Assembly: GCF_946184425.1 (NCBI RefSeq)
Contig: NZ_CAMHFP010000021.1
Location: forward strand, 1-34,601
DNA: 34,601 nucleotides
Direction of reading: 5' to 3'
Source of the DNA: an uncultured Methanobrevibacter sp.
GTDB taxonomy: Archaea > Methanobacteriota > Methanobacteria > Methanobacteriales > Methanobacteriaceae
Under the pieces are notes generated by a model that had not been told where the DNA came from, did not search any database, and was given only the letters and a program-made list of their open reading frames with translations. How positions within the stretch are numbered: the stretch's first letter is position 1; the number at the start of each line of letters is the position of its first letter. Of this stretch, positions 23,030-30,970 are shown one piece after another. A program made the translations under genes and the position numbers.

Positions 23030-24220
23030 TTAGTTATTCGGAATATATCTTACGATTGTACAGTAAATACCCATGCCGACACCTTCGCCTTCGGTCCACA
23101 TGATAATCTTTACGGGATAATTATGATTATTAGTTACTGTAACTCCGCTTGCTGGGTTGTAACCAAATAATACTGCACTTTCATCAGAAGTTAATCCTAC
23201 CGGCATTTCAAAACCTTCAGCTAATGCAGCATCTCTTAAAGCTCTCGCAGGAGGACATACACCATGTGCAGCACTTCCGCCTGGTGCAGAAGCATCGTTT
23301 GCAGATTCAAAGTATACATAATCTTTACCACTACTTGTGGAATTTGGTGGTATGATTGTACCGTTCCATGCTTCTACAAATTGATGAGCGTTAACTTCCC
23401 TGATTGAATCTCCATATTCTGGATGTGAATCAAAAGTGGTTGATCCCTGTCCACCTTGCTGTTCAGTATAATTACCTGAATATAATAAGATTGGTGAACC
23501 TGTTGGGTATTCAGCAGCATAATCCACTACATCCTGTCCAAAAATACGAGGTACATCAGAAGCTACAATATCATTTCTTCCATCGGAAAATCCAACCATT
23601 CCCTTATCGATAGTGAAATTATCTCCCTCTTGAGCGTCATAATTATACCAACTTACAATGGTATCATTATTAAAGTATTCACTTGAGAAATTCAAATGTT
23701 TAATTTCACTTGCAGGAATTGATTTTATTACTTTTCCATTTTCTACAAGGTCTACACCTGAAGAAGTTTTGGTTAAAACCTTGGATGGTGCACTATATCC
23801 CCACACATAGTTATCTGGTCCTTTGACAGCCAACTTATCTCCTTCAAATGTTAAATATCCCGGTCCATCTATTCCTTCAGCTCTACCATATGAATCTATT
23901 CCCTCACTTGACACAGTTGTAAAATCAAATGGTACCACACCAGTTGAAAGGGACATTAAGATTCCATGAATATCAAATGCCATTAGCTGATGGCCTATGA
24001 ATCCCACATTAGACAAAAAAGGAAGTTGTATAGTATTATTCTGACCTAAAATAGAATCGCCATCAAATATTGATTGCCCAACAGTTAAATTGTAAGTTTC
24101 GGCAATGGACTGACCAGTGTACGGGGTACTATTTACAAATGTGAAAGCAAATAAAAGAACACTAACAGAAAACAATACTAAAATTATTGTGATTGATTTA
24201 TTTCTCCAACTTTTACTCAT
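23030..24220 (-). CDS. Secreted/membrane-anchored protein with a VanW-like C-terminal domain
   Basis: A 396-residue exported protein. Residues 1-8 are basic and 10-30 form a hydrophobic signal anchor, so the rest lies outside the membrane. The ectodomain is rich in Gly, Asn and Ser with several N-x-S/T sites. The C-terminal region reads GVCPPARALRDAALAEGFEM (320-339), then Gly-Tyr-Asn-Pro-Ala-Ser-Gly-Val-Thr-Val, then NNHNYPVKIIMWTEGEGVGM. This order resembles the VanW domain (G-G-[IV]-C...LxNAxLxAG...P.G.DATV...N....PI.I), which occurs in envelope proteins of Gram-positive bacteria. Assignment is by eye and tentative. GGTG 7 nt before the ATG, and TATATAAA about 30 nt upstream, suggest its own promoter. 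It follows a MurD-like ligase, which fits an envelope role. Confidence 0.65.
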   Translation of the reverse strand: MSKSWRNKSITIILVLFSVSVLLFAFTFVNSTPYTGQSIAETYNLTVGQSIFDGDSILGQNNTIQLPFLSNVGFIGHQLMAFDIHGILMSLSTGVVPFDFTTVSSEGIDSYGRAEGIDGPGYLTFEGDKLAVKGPDNYVWGYSAPSKVLTKTSSGVDLVENGKVIKSIPASEIKHLNFSSEYFNNDTIVSWYNYDAQEGDNFTIDKGMVGFSDGRNDIVASDVPRIFGQDVVDYAAEYPTGSPILLYSGNYTEQQGGQGSTTFDSHPEYGDSIREVNAHQFVEAWNGTIIPPNSTSSGKDYVYFESANDASAPGGSAAHGVCPPARALRDAALAEGFEMPVGLTSDESAVLFGYNPASGVTVTNNHNYPVKIIMWTEGEGVGMGIYCTIVRYIPNN

Positions 24221-24277
24221 TATAATACACCATAAATTAATAACATGAATTTATATATTTAACATTGTATAAATACA

Positions 24278-25561
24278 TTATGATAATTTTTCAGAAATTA
24301 ATTTAATTCTTTCTTGAATGTTAATAATGACATCTTGACCATTGCCTCCAATGAGTATTGCATCCTCATGAGAATATTCCGCAACAAGTTCAATAATTTC
24401 ATCAAGAGAATTGACAGTAATTATATTGCCTTCATAACCCAAGGAGTTTAATCGGTAAATGGCAAGATCCAAAGTGTCATCAAGACCAGGAAAGAGTACA
24501 ATAACTTCAGGATTATATTTGACTGCAACATCCAGAATATCCAGTCTGTGCTCTTCGTTGTGACGTGGAGTGCCTAAAAATATTGCATAAAAATCTTTTT
24601 CAGCCAATACCGAAGCTAAAGCGTCTGAATTATCAGTTTTACCAACATAAACAGATGCATCATTTATCCTATAAACATCCAATCTTCCCTGAACAGCTTT
24701 AAATTCTGCGAGAGTGGACCTGATAATGTCCTTAGGTATTTTTAACTCTTTTGAAATTGCGGTCGCCAAACCGGCATTGAGCAAATTAAATTTTCCAAAA
24801 ACATTCAATTCATCCTGATATTCAAAATAAGAAATGTGTTTGCTTGCAGAATCTTTAAAATCACTGTTAAAATCTTGATCGAATGCAGTGAAAATTGTTT
24901 TATCCTCAAAAAACCTTACCAATGCATTTTTATAATTGGCAATTGTCTTGTGGACATTCATATGATCATTCCCTATGTTTGTAAGGCCAATCAAGTCAAA
25001 GTCAAATGAATATCTGCAGAAGTCCAAAGTCATGTCGCAAACTTCAACTAGCAGTATATCATAATCTCCGTCATTGGCTTCAAGCATCAAATCATAATAA
25101 CCTGAAAATCCTCCACCGCCATTGCCACCGACCAAAACTTTTTTGCCGGCGCTTTCCAAAATATCTCTCAACATATGGACAGTAGTTGTCTTTCCGTTGG
25201 TTCCAGTAATTCCAATTGTAAAGATATCCTTATGTTTTTGGACAACATCGCTTAACAAATCCCCATCTTCAAGCAGCCTTTCTGCAAACGCACCTCCAAA
25301 CATGCTGGGACTGATTGCTATAGCATCACATTGCTCTATGGCATAAGGATTAGTAAATCCCAAATCAACAGTCAAATTATCTCCAACAATAGAAACGGTC
25401 TGTTCACTATCCAACATATTCATAGACAAACGTGGTAAATTCAAACCGGACAAATCAACATTAATATTCAAATCAGTGGCATAAACTTCCCATCCATGAT
25501 TTAAAAGAGAAGTTACCGCTTTTTTTCCTTCTACACCCAATCCAATAACAGCAGCTTTCAT
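24278..25561 (-). CDS. Mur ligase family protein with MurD-like N-terminal domain (pseudomurein ligase candidate)
   Basis: A 427-residue ATP-dependent amide ligase. The N-terminal Rossmann domain MKAAVIGLGVEGKKAV resembles the UDP-substrate domain of MurD, with AISPSMFGG (82-90) at the position of the MurD SPG loop. The central domain has the P-loop GITGTNGKTTT (117-127) and a later NIGNDHMNVHKT. The C-terminal ligase domain follows from about 300 (QGRLDVYR, then a YVGKTDNSDALAS-type stretch where MurD-type enzymes have the DxKATN-like motif). In Methanobacteriales such enzymes build pseudomurein peptides; coenzyme F430 synthetase is another Mur-family member, but its N-terminus as I remember it differs. 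ATG 25561 is chosen because the longer frame would overlap the divergent gene and is hydrophobic. AAGGAA lies upstream. Confidence 0.85.
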   Translation of the reverse strand: MKAAVIGLGVEGKKAVTSLLNHGWEVYATDLNINVDLSGLNLPRLSMNMLDSEQTVSIVGDNLTVDLGFTNPYAIEQCDAIAISPSMFGGAFAERLLEDGDLLSDVVQKHKDIFTIGITGTNGKTTTVHMLRDILESAGKKVLVGGNGGGGFSGYYDLMLEANDGDYDILLVEVCDMTLDFCRYSFDFDLIGLTNIGNDHMNVHKTIANYKNALVRFFEDKTIFTAFDQDFNSDFKDSASKHISYFEYQDELNVFGKFNLLNAGLATAISKELKIPKDIIRSTLAEFKAVQGRLDVYRINDASVYVGKTDNSDALASVLAEKDFYAIFLGTPRHNEEHRLDILDVAVKYNPEVIVLFPGLDDTLDLAIYRLNSLGYEGNIITVNSLDEIIELVAEYSHEDAILIGGNGQDVIINIQERIKLISEKLS

Positions 25562-25675
25562 AAAAAATTTCCTTATATAACTAGTTCTATACAATAGTAC
25601 AACTTTAAAATTAATAAATATTTTGAAAAGAAATTTTTTATATAATGACAAGTATAATAAAAGCAAGGTGGTAAA

Positions 25676-26071
25676 ATGTTCGAAGATGAAAAAGACGATA
25701 AAATTTACAATCTCATTATAAGCAACGGTATTGATGAAAACAAAGAATATGGACAATTTACTGAAAAATTATTTTCCAAAGTGGATTTTTTATGGAAAGA
25801 ATCAATATCCGGCGATTATTCATTGGCGGGAGAGGCATTTTACAAAAATGTGGATGGAATAATATTATTATCGGGATTATACAGTAATAACAAGGAATTA
25901 TTTGAAACTCTATTGGATGCAGGTGAAAAATATAGTGTCCCAATAATTTTAGTAAGACCAATTGGAGTTGAAGAAGTTCCTGAAATATTGGAAAAAAAAG
26001 CTGCAACCATCGTCGGTTGGAATGCAAACTGCATAGTCGATGCAATTAAAAATGCAGAAGAACTAATGTAA
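25676..26071 (+). CDS. MTH538-like TIR-fold protein (DUF1863-related)
   Basis: A 131-residue protein that I match by memory to MTH538, the small flavodoxin/TIR-like-fold protein that gave its name to the MTH538 TIR-like family to which ThsB of Thoeris also belongs. The shared stretch covers DGIILLSGLYSNN (60-72), VPIILVRPIGVEEVP (88-102) and TIVGWNANCIVDAI (111-124). Glu74 and Glu77 lie where TIR enzymes carry a catalytic Glu, but which one aligns is unclear. No ThsA-like effector is adjacent, so a Thoeris role is not supported. AAGGTGG 4 nt before the ATG is a strong ribosome binding site; TTATATAAT at about 25637-25645 is the TATA box. It is divergent from the Mur ligase. Confidence 0.78.
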   Translation: MFEDEKDDKIYNLIISNGIDENKEYGQFTEKLFSKVDFLWKESISGDYSLAGEAFYKNVDGIILLSGLYSNNKELFETLLDAGEKYSVPIILVRPIGVEEVPEILEKKAATIVGWNANCIVDAIKNAEELM

Positions 26072-26095
26072 AAAAAAAATAAAAAAAGCAATGAT
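26072..26095 (-). terminator. Oligo-T terminator after rad50
   Basis: On the minus strand T7-A-T-rich sequence follows the rad50 stop within 10-25 nt (A9 and A7 runs on the plus strand at 26072-26087). It ends the mre11-rad50 transcript; the convergent MTH538-like gene ends at 26071. Confidence 0.5.
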
Positions 26096-26096
26096 A

Positions 26097-28844
26097 TTAC
26101 ATCATAACTTTTGAAATACCATTTTCTTTTTCAACTTTTATTATGTTGTCAGCTGCATTTTCAAGCTGACTTTCATGAGTAACAATAATCATTTGAGGAA
26201 GCAAAGACATGTCCTTCAATAGATTAATCAACTCATGCCTTCTGGAACTGTCCAAATGAATTGTTGGTTCATCCAGCATTATTGTATCCAAATCACCTTT
26301 GGAAATTGCCTGAGTAATACCAAGTCTCAACGCAAGGGCAATAGCTATCTTTTCACCGCCACTGACCATACTCATTGAAGATTCACCTTCAGGACCATAG
26401 ACTGTGACATCATACTCATCATCCAAAGTCAAGTCAGAATAGTTGAAGTTGAATTCATTAAAGAATTCCTTAGTGTGCTTTTGGATTAAAGGTCTTGAAA
26501 TATTTCTTAAATCTTTTTGAACACCATTCTTACTGTATAATTCTCTGATATTCTTTAGCATTTGAATATAATTATCAAGATTATCATATTCCTTTTTAAA
26601 CTTATCAGCAGTTATGATTTTTTCATTTAACTCCTTGATGTAAGCTATTGATTCACGTGCCCTACCCTTAATTTCAGAAAGCTCTGAATTAAAAGTATTT
26701 TTACGTCTTTCATATAACTCTGAGCGATAAATAATCTGTTCATACTTCTCCTCATCATATAAAGATGCTTCAATCTTATTTTGAATTATGTCAATCTGAT
26801 TTTTGGAAACACCAATGTCTTCCTTGATTGAATCATGCTGGGAAATCAATGATTTTTTGTTTTGAACAAAGCCTTTAAGCTGATTGAATTCCTCGTTCTT
26901 TTTTTTCAAATCAACAATACGGTCATGGAGTTCAGATGCACTGATATCTCCACTCAAATGAGGATCCTGATTAATCGCCAATTTAATATTTTTGACATGA
27001 TTGTCAATTTCATTGTTAACCTGATTTAACTTATATTGAGCCTCAGTTTCACTACCCAAGACATCAAGTGCACCTTTAGCCTGCACATAAGCATCATAGG
27101 ATTCCTTATAAGATTCTTTAGCTTCCCTTTCACGAGCAATAACAAGGATGAGTTCACCTAACTTATCACTGATGTATTCCTTGGATTCAAGGCTTTCATC
27201 AATTTCATTTAGTTTAACAACTTCATTTTGCAAATGAGAGAATTTCTGTTTGTATTCTACAATCTTTTTGGATAAATCCTGAAGTTTGGATTGCTTTTCT
27301 TCAAAGCTTTCCTTATTTTTTATTAGCAATTCAACATCCTCTTCAGTTTCCAGAATCAGTTTTTCATTTTCATCAATGGATGCCCTGTAACCTTCAATCA
27401 ATTCTTTTTTCTGATTGGAACTGATATCTGACTGACAGACAGGACATTTATTGTCCACATCATTAAGTTCATCCAGCGGTTTTTGAGCTGCCTTTATATT
27501 TTGCTTGAATTCGACCAGATTTTCCTTTTTGGAAACGATGTCCTCGGACAATTTTTCAATGCTTCCGGCAACTTCATTACTATAATCATTTGTAACTTCT
27601 TCAATCTGATTAAAATGATCTACTTCAGCTAAAATATCCTGTGACAAACCATAATCGGATAATTTATCTTTAGACCTTGAGAAAAAGTCTTCAATGTCAT
27701 TTCTTTCATGTTCAATATTTGACAACAGTTCTTTTTTATCTTTCTCAAGCTTAGCTGCAGTGGCCAATTGCTTTTCGAGATTGATTTTTTGATTGTTCAA
27801 TTTATTGATTTCCTCATCGGAAGCTAAAAATTTATTGTATTCTTCCTTTTTAGCATTAGTAATTTCCTTTTGAGCATCAATTGAAGCAAGCTTATTTTTG
27901 ATATCATCTTCATCTTTTTTCAGTCTTTGAATGCTAGTAACGGATTTTTCAAAGTCCAGATATATATCCAATTTTGAAACATACTTTTCAAGTCTTGAAA
28001 TTTGGTCTTCAGCTTCAGTTATTTTATCCAAATTATCCTGTACAAGATGTTTATCGCTTTCCAGTTTGGATAAAGTCTTTTGCTCATTTTCAAGATTATT
28101 TACTTGGGTTTCATAAATCTCCTTTTCCCTTTCCATATTTCTTTTGCTTTCGGAAATGTCTTTTAGGGAAGTTGTAACATCTTCAATCTGTTCTTCAAGT
28201 TCATGACCTCTGTCCTTAAGGGATTCCAATTCTGACTTTTTCTTTGCATATTCTTCCTTTAATTCATTAGAATTGTACAATTTACCCTTAAGTTCAGCCA
28301 ATTGATTTTCATAACCGTTAATGAATGGCAATAAATTTTTCCAAGCCTTTTCCAATGAATCTATTCCAAGTAACTTGGCAATTAATTCTTTTTTCTCAGC
28401 AGGAGTCTTATCCACCAATTCAGCAATTTCCCCCTGCCTGATATAAATGGCATTTAGGAACAAATCAGAGTCTATATCTAAAATTTGGCGAATTTCATTT
28501 GCCACTTCCTTATCTCCAGTGCATATGTGTACAAATCCTCCATCTTTTGAGGTTTTCTTGTAAATGGATGATTTTAACATTGACTTTTTAGTACGAACAA
28601 TCTTATATTCCCTGTTGTTAGAACTGAATTCCAACTCAACGGTCATTGATTCTGCATTGTTTCGAACCAAATCATCAATTCTTTTTGCAGTGTGCTGCTT
28701 GAATAAAGCAAAGCTAATTCCTTCCAAAATTGTAGATTTTCCAGCACCGTTTTCACCTACAATAACGCTGATTCCCTTTTCAAAATTTATAGTAGTATTT
28801 TCATGAGATTTAAAATTAATTAACTTTAACTTTGTGAAAATCAT
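26097..28844 (-). CDS. rad50: DNA double-strand break repair ATPase Rad50
   Basis: A 915-residue SMC-like ATPase that with Mre11 senses and tethers DNA ends. Walker A GENGAGKST is at 30-38 and the Q-loop IRQGEI at 135-140. Long coiled coils run from about 175 to 460 and from 480 to 745. The zinc hook CPVC is at 467-470, in the middle of the coil. The ABC signature SMVSGGEK and Walker B IMLDEPTIHLD are near the C-terminus. Length is typical of archaeal Rad50. GGGAGG 7 nt before the ATG is a strong ribosome binding site. The start overlaps the mre11 stop by 4 nt, giving 1:1 coupled synthesis. Confidence 0.97.
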   Translation of the reverse strand: MIFTKLKLINFKSHENTTINFEKGISVIVGENGAGKSTILEGISFALFKQHTAKRIDDLVRNNAESMTVELEFSSNNREYKIVRTKKSMLKSSIYKKTSKDGGFVHICTGDKEVANEIRQILDIDSDLFLNAIYIRQGEIAELVDKTPAEKKELIAKLLGIDSLEKAWKNLLPFINGYENQLAELKGKLYNSNELKEEYAKKKSELESLKDRGHELEEQIEDVTTSLKDISESKRNMEREKEIYETQVNNLENEQKTLSKLESDKHLVQDNLDKITEAEDQISRLEKYVSKLDIYLDFEKSVTSIQRLKKDEDDIKNKLASIDAQKEITNAKKEEYNKFLASDEEINKLNNQKINLEKQLATAAKLEKDKKELLSNIEHERNDIEDFFSRSKDKLSDYGLSQDILAEVDHFNQIEEVTNDYSNEVAGSIEKLSEDIVSKKENLVEFKQNIKAAQKPLDELNDVDNKCPVCQSDISSNQKKELIEGYRASIDENEKLILETEEDVELLIKNKESFEEKQSKLQDLSKKIVEYKQKFSHLQNEVVKLNEIDESLESKEYISDKLGELILVIAREREAKESYKESYDAYVQAKGALDVLGSETEAQYKLNQVNNEIDNHVKNIKLAINQDPHLSGDISASELHDRIVDLKKKNEEFNQLKGFVQNKKSLISQHDSIKEDIGVSKNQIDIIQNKIEASLYDEEKYEQIIYRSELYERRKNTFNSELSEIKGRARESIAYIKELNEKIITADKFKKEYDNLDNYIQMLKNIRELYSKNGVQKDLRNISRPLIQKHTKEFFNEFNFNYSDLTLDDEYDVTVYGPEGESSMSMVSGGEKIAIALALRLGITQAISKGDLDTIMLDEPTIHLDSSRRHELINLLKDMSLLPQMIIVTHESQLENAADNIIKVEKENGISKVMM

Positions 28845-30079
28845 TCTAAAACCTCCCTGAATGTAACTTGAACATCCTTATGGTCCTCGTCTGATGGTTC
28901 CGGTTCATCTTCAGTTTTCAGTTCATTTTCCCTAATTTCACTGTGATAGTACTCATCAAAGAACTGATTTAGTATGTCATCGGCTTCATCGATTTTATCT
29001 TTTGACAAGTAATTGTATACATCCAATCCTAATCTAGTAACTGAATCATCACCATATCCTTCCAACTGTTCTTTAAGAATTTCTACAGGTCCTAAAGAAT
29101 CTTTCTGGTTTATGATAACATCAATATCCTCTTCACCAGCCATATTAAATGTCGGTCTGATCATTAAGGATAACTCACCAAGCTCCTCTTTAATTAATTC
29201 ATAAACCCGGTTGGTATCTGATTCGACATTGTTTATTTTCAAATCTAAAATCGGTTTTTTATCAAACCCGACAATTGTCTCCTTTAAGCCTGCCACACCG
29301 CTTTCCAATTTGTTATAATCAAGAGATCTTTCAATGAAAGTACGGGATATGTCAACTTTAACTCTTTTAACAACAGGTTTTGGACCATCGAAATCAACAA
29401 CAACAAAACCTTTACCATTTTCCTTATAGTCTTTCAATTCATTAGTCTTCCATACTTCACTAGAACCAGGATAAACCAGTTTTCCATTTCCAAAATTATC
29501 ATTAATGTAATTGTGAATATGTCCCAATGCATAATAATTAAAATTATCCGGCAAGTCTCCAATTTCAAGTTCGAAATTTGGACCGAAGTATTTGTCAATT
29601 CCCTGGTGCAATACCAGAATTGACTTTTCATGTTTAGCGGCCTTTTTTGACAAATCAGCCAATTTTGATTTCAGATTTTTAACCTGAGATGATGGATAAA
29701 ATGGCAAACCTGCAATAAAAATATCACCATGCATATATGTGGTATTTATCGGACTAATGACCTTCAAACCTAATTTTTTAAAGATTACTTGAGGAGGGAT
29801 TGAATCGTTACGCATTACAATATCATGATTTCCTGCTATTGCATACATAGGAATTCCAGCACCTTTCAACTTAAGCAATCCTTTTTGAAATGTTAAAAGC
29901 GCCATTGGAGATGGTCTTGCGGTTTCAAATAAGTCTCCACTATGAATCACAAAGTCTACTTTTTCTTCAATTATCTTATCTATAACCTTTTCAAACACTT
30001 CATAAAAGTCTTTTTCACGTTCAATTAAACCGAACTGACGATAACCTAAATGAGTGTCTGCTAAATGTGCAAATTTCAT
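28841..30079 (-). CDS. mre11: DNA double-strand break repair nuclease Mre11
   Basis: A 412-residue calcineurin-like phosphoesterase, the nuclease subunit of the Mre11-Rad50 complex. The two-metal site is visible: AHLADTHLG (Asp8, His10), IHSGDLF, AGNHD, LHQGID and GHIHNY. The C-terminal 60 residues are acidic and probably contain the Rad50-binding helices. ATG 30079 (MKFAHLADTHLG) is chosen over an upstream in-frame ATG because AAAGGT lies 7 nt before it and the conserved strand begins at once. It is followed by rad50 with a 4-nt overlap. The 190-nt upstream region contains repeated CACTKAA elements in both orientations. Confidence 0.96.
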   Translation of the reverse strand: MKFAHLADTHLGYRQFGLIEREKDFYEVFEKVIDKIIEEKVDFVIHSGDLFETARPSPMALLTFQKGLLKLKGAGIPMYAIAGNHDIVMRNDSIPPQVIFKKLGLKVISPINTTYMHGDIFIAGLPFYPSSQVKNLKSKLADLSKKAAKHEKSILVLHQGIDKYFGPNFELEIGDLPDNFNYYALGHIHNYINDNFGNGKLVYPGSSEVWKTNELKDYKENGKGFVVVDFDGPKPVVKRVKVDISRTFIERSLDYNKLESGVAGLKETIVGFDKKPILDLKINNVESDTNRVYELIKEELGELSLMIRPTFNMAGEEDIDVIINQKDSLGPVEILKEQLEGYGDDSVTRLGLDVYNYLSKDKIDEADDILNQFFDEYYHSEIRENELKTEDEPEPSDEDHKDVQVTFREVLE

Positions 30080-30120
30080 TATATTACCTTTTTTTGTCAA
30101 TTGTATATAACCAATTTAAA

Positions 30121-30220
30121 CACTTAATCAAAGTATTTAAGTGAATAATATTATATCCCACTGAATATTTAATTGTTTGTAAACAGAGCATTTGAAAAGT
30201 AAAAAATAGTTTATTCAGTG
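30121..30220. repeat. Cluster of CACT(T/G)AA inverted elements upstream of mre11
   Basis: CACTTAA (30121-30127) and TTAAGTG (30137-30143) form one inverted pair. CACTGAATA (30159-30167) and TATTCAGTG (30212-30220) form a second, perfect 9-bp pair with a 44-nt spacer. Four related elements thus lie within 100 bp just upstream of the mre11-rad50 operon. They could be regulator sites or a stem in the leader; the sequence alone does not decide. Confidence 0.4.
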
Positions 30221-30273
30221 AATTTAAAATTGATTTGAAAATAAAAAAGTAAATAAAAATAAATTGATGTAAA

Positions 30274-30669
30274 TTAATCACCAATCATATAATGCAGCCA
30301 TATTGCTAAATCGGGCAATACATTTAACTTTCGCCTAAGAGGGATGAAATCAAATGATAATTTTTTAATATCCTCCATAACACCATTATCAAATGTATAA
30401 TCATCTACTTTAACATATAAAACAACAAATGACCAATCAGGATATTCAAAGTCGGTGTTAAGAATCAAATCAAATTTTCCAGTTGGAAATGTTTCAGATA
30501 ATCTAGATTTAAGTTCATTTAACAACACAATTAGTCCTTTATGCTCTTTTATATAACCATGAACTTTATCATAATGGCGCAAATTATAGAAATCTCCTAG
30601 TTTATCATATTCCATATCAAATAATTCATCATCATTTTCTAAGTTTTTAACAAAATCTAATACCTCCAC
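30274..30669 (-). CDS. Hypothetical soluble protein between herA and mre11
   Basis: A 131-residue soluble alpha/beta protein that I do not recognise. It is acidic in the N-terminal 60 residues (helical) and has two strand-like segments (KFDLILNTDF, WSFVVLYVKVDDYTF). A helical, basic end PLRRKLNVLPDLAIWLHYMIGD follows. The start is a GTG at 30669, chosen because GAGGTG lies 6 nt upstream; alternative TTG (30672) and GTG (30678) codons are in frame but overlap that site. It is transcribed in the same direction as nurA-herA upstream and mre11-rad50 downstream, but is separated from both by 190-300 nt gaps. A role in DNA repair is only positional. Confidence 0.65.
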   Translation of the reverse strand: MEVLDFVKNLENDDELFDMEYDKLGDFYNLRHYDKVHGYIKEHKGLIVLLNELKSRLSETFPTGKFDLILNTDFEYPDWSFVVLYVKVDDYTFDNGVMEDIKKLSFDFIPLRRKLNVLPDLAIWLHYMIGD

Positions 30670-30970
30670 CAATAACACCTCACAAATTATAAGGAGGATT
30701 ATTCCTCAAAACATTTAAAGATTTAAAAGCATTATTATTTGTTTGAATGACTTATAAAATCCTTCCACTGAAACATATTAATTACTCCTATAAAATTGAT
30801 TTCATTTTAAAAAATTGTAATAACCACATTAAATTGATTTAAAATGGATTACATTTCACAATATTTAATTTCAAGTAATAATATGATGAATTGAATATAA
30901 AAAAGTTTCTAAATATCCCTATACAATATTTTAAGGTAAAAACAATATTAAAAATAAAAAAAATAATGGA
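30670..30970. other. Non-coding gap between herA and the hypothetical gene
   Basis: About 300 nt without a supportable gene. Seen here: a GAGGA-TTAT-TCCTC inverted repeat (30694-30707) close to the downstream gene, TATA-like TTTAAATG on the minus strand near 30712-30720, one further CACTGAA element (30766-30772), and two AAATTGATTT repeats near 30792 and 30832. A-rich sequence at about 30945-30965 gives minus-strand T-runs after herA, which could terminate its transcript. Confidence 0.5.

Noticed and set aside
24232-24254. ATAAATT/AATTTAT inverted repeat before the VanW-like gene
   Set aside because: Pure A/T arms in AT-rich DNA that include the TATA box; no reason to see more than chance.
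24278-25561. Coenzyme F430 synthetase (CfbE)
   Set aside because: The N-terminus is a MurD-like Rossmann domain and lacks the start motif that I remember for CfbE; not excluded completely.
25562-25756. Upstream extension of the Mur ligase frame
   Set aside because: It overlaps the divergent TIR-like gene and its promoter, and the conserved Rossmann strand starts exactly at ATG 25561.
25676-26071. Thoeris defence system
   Set aside because: Only a TIR-fold protein of the MTH538 type is present; no ThsA/SLOG effector is adjacent and the neighbours are housekeeping genes.
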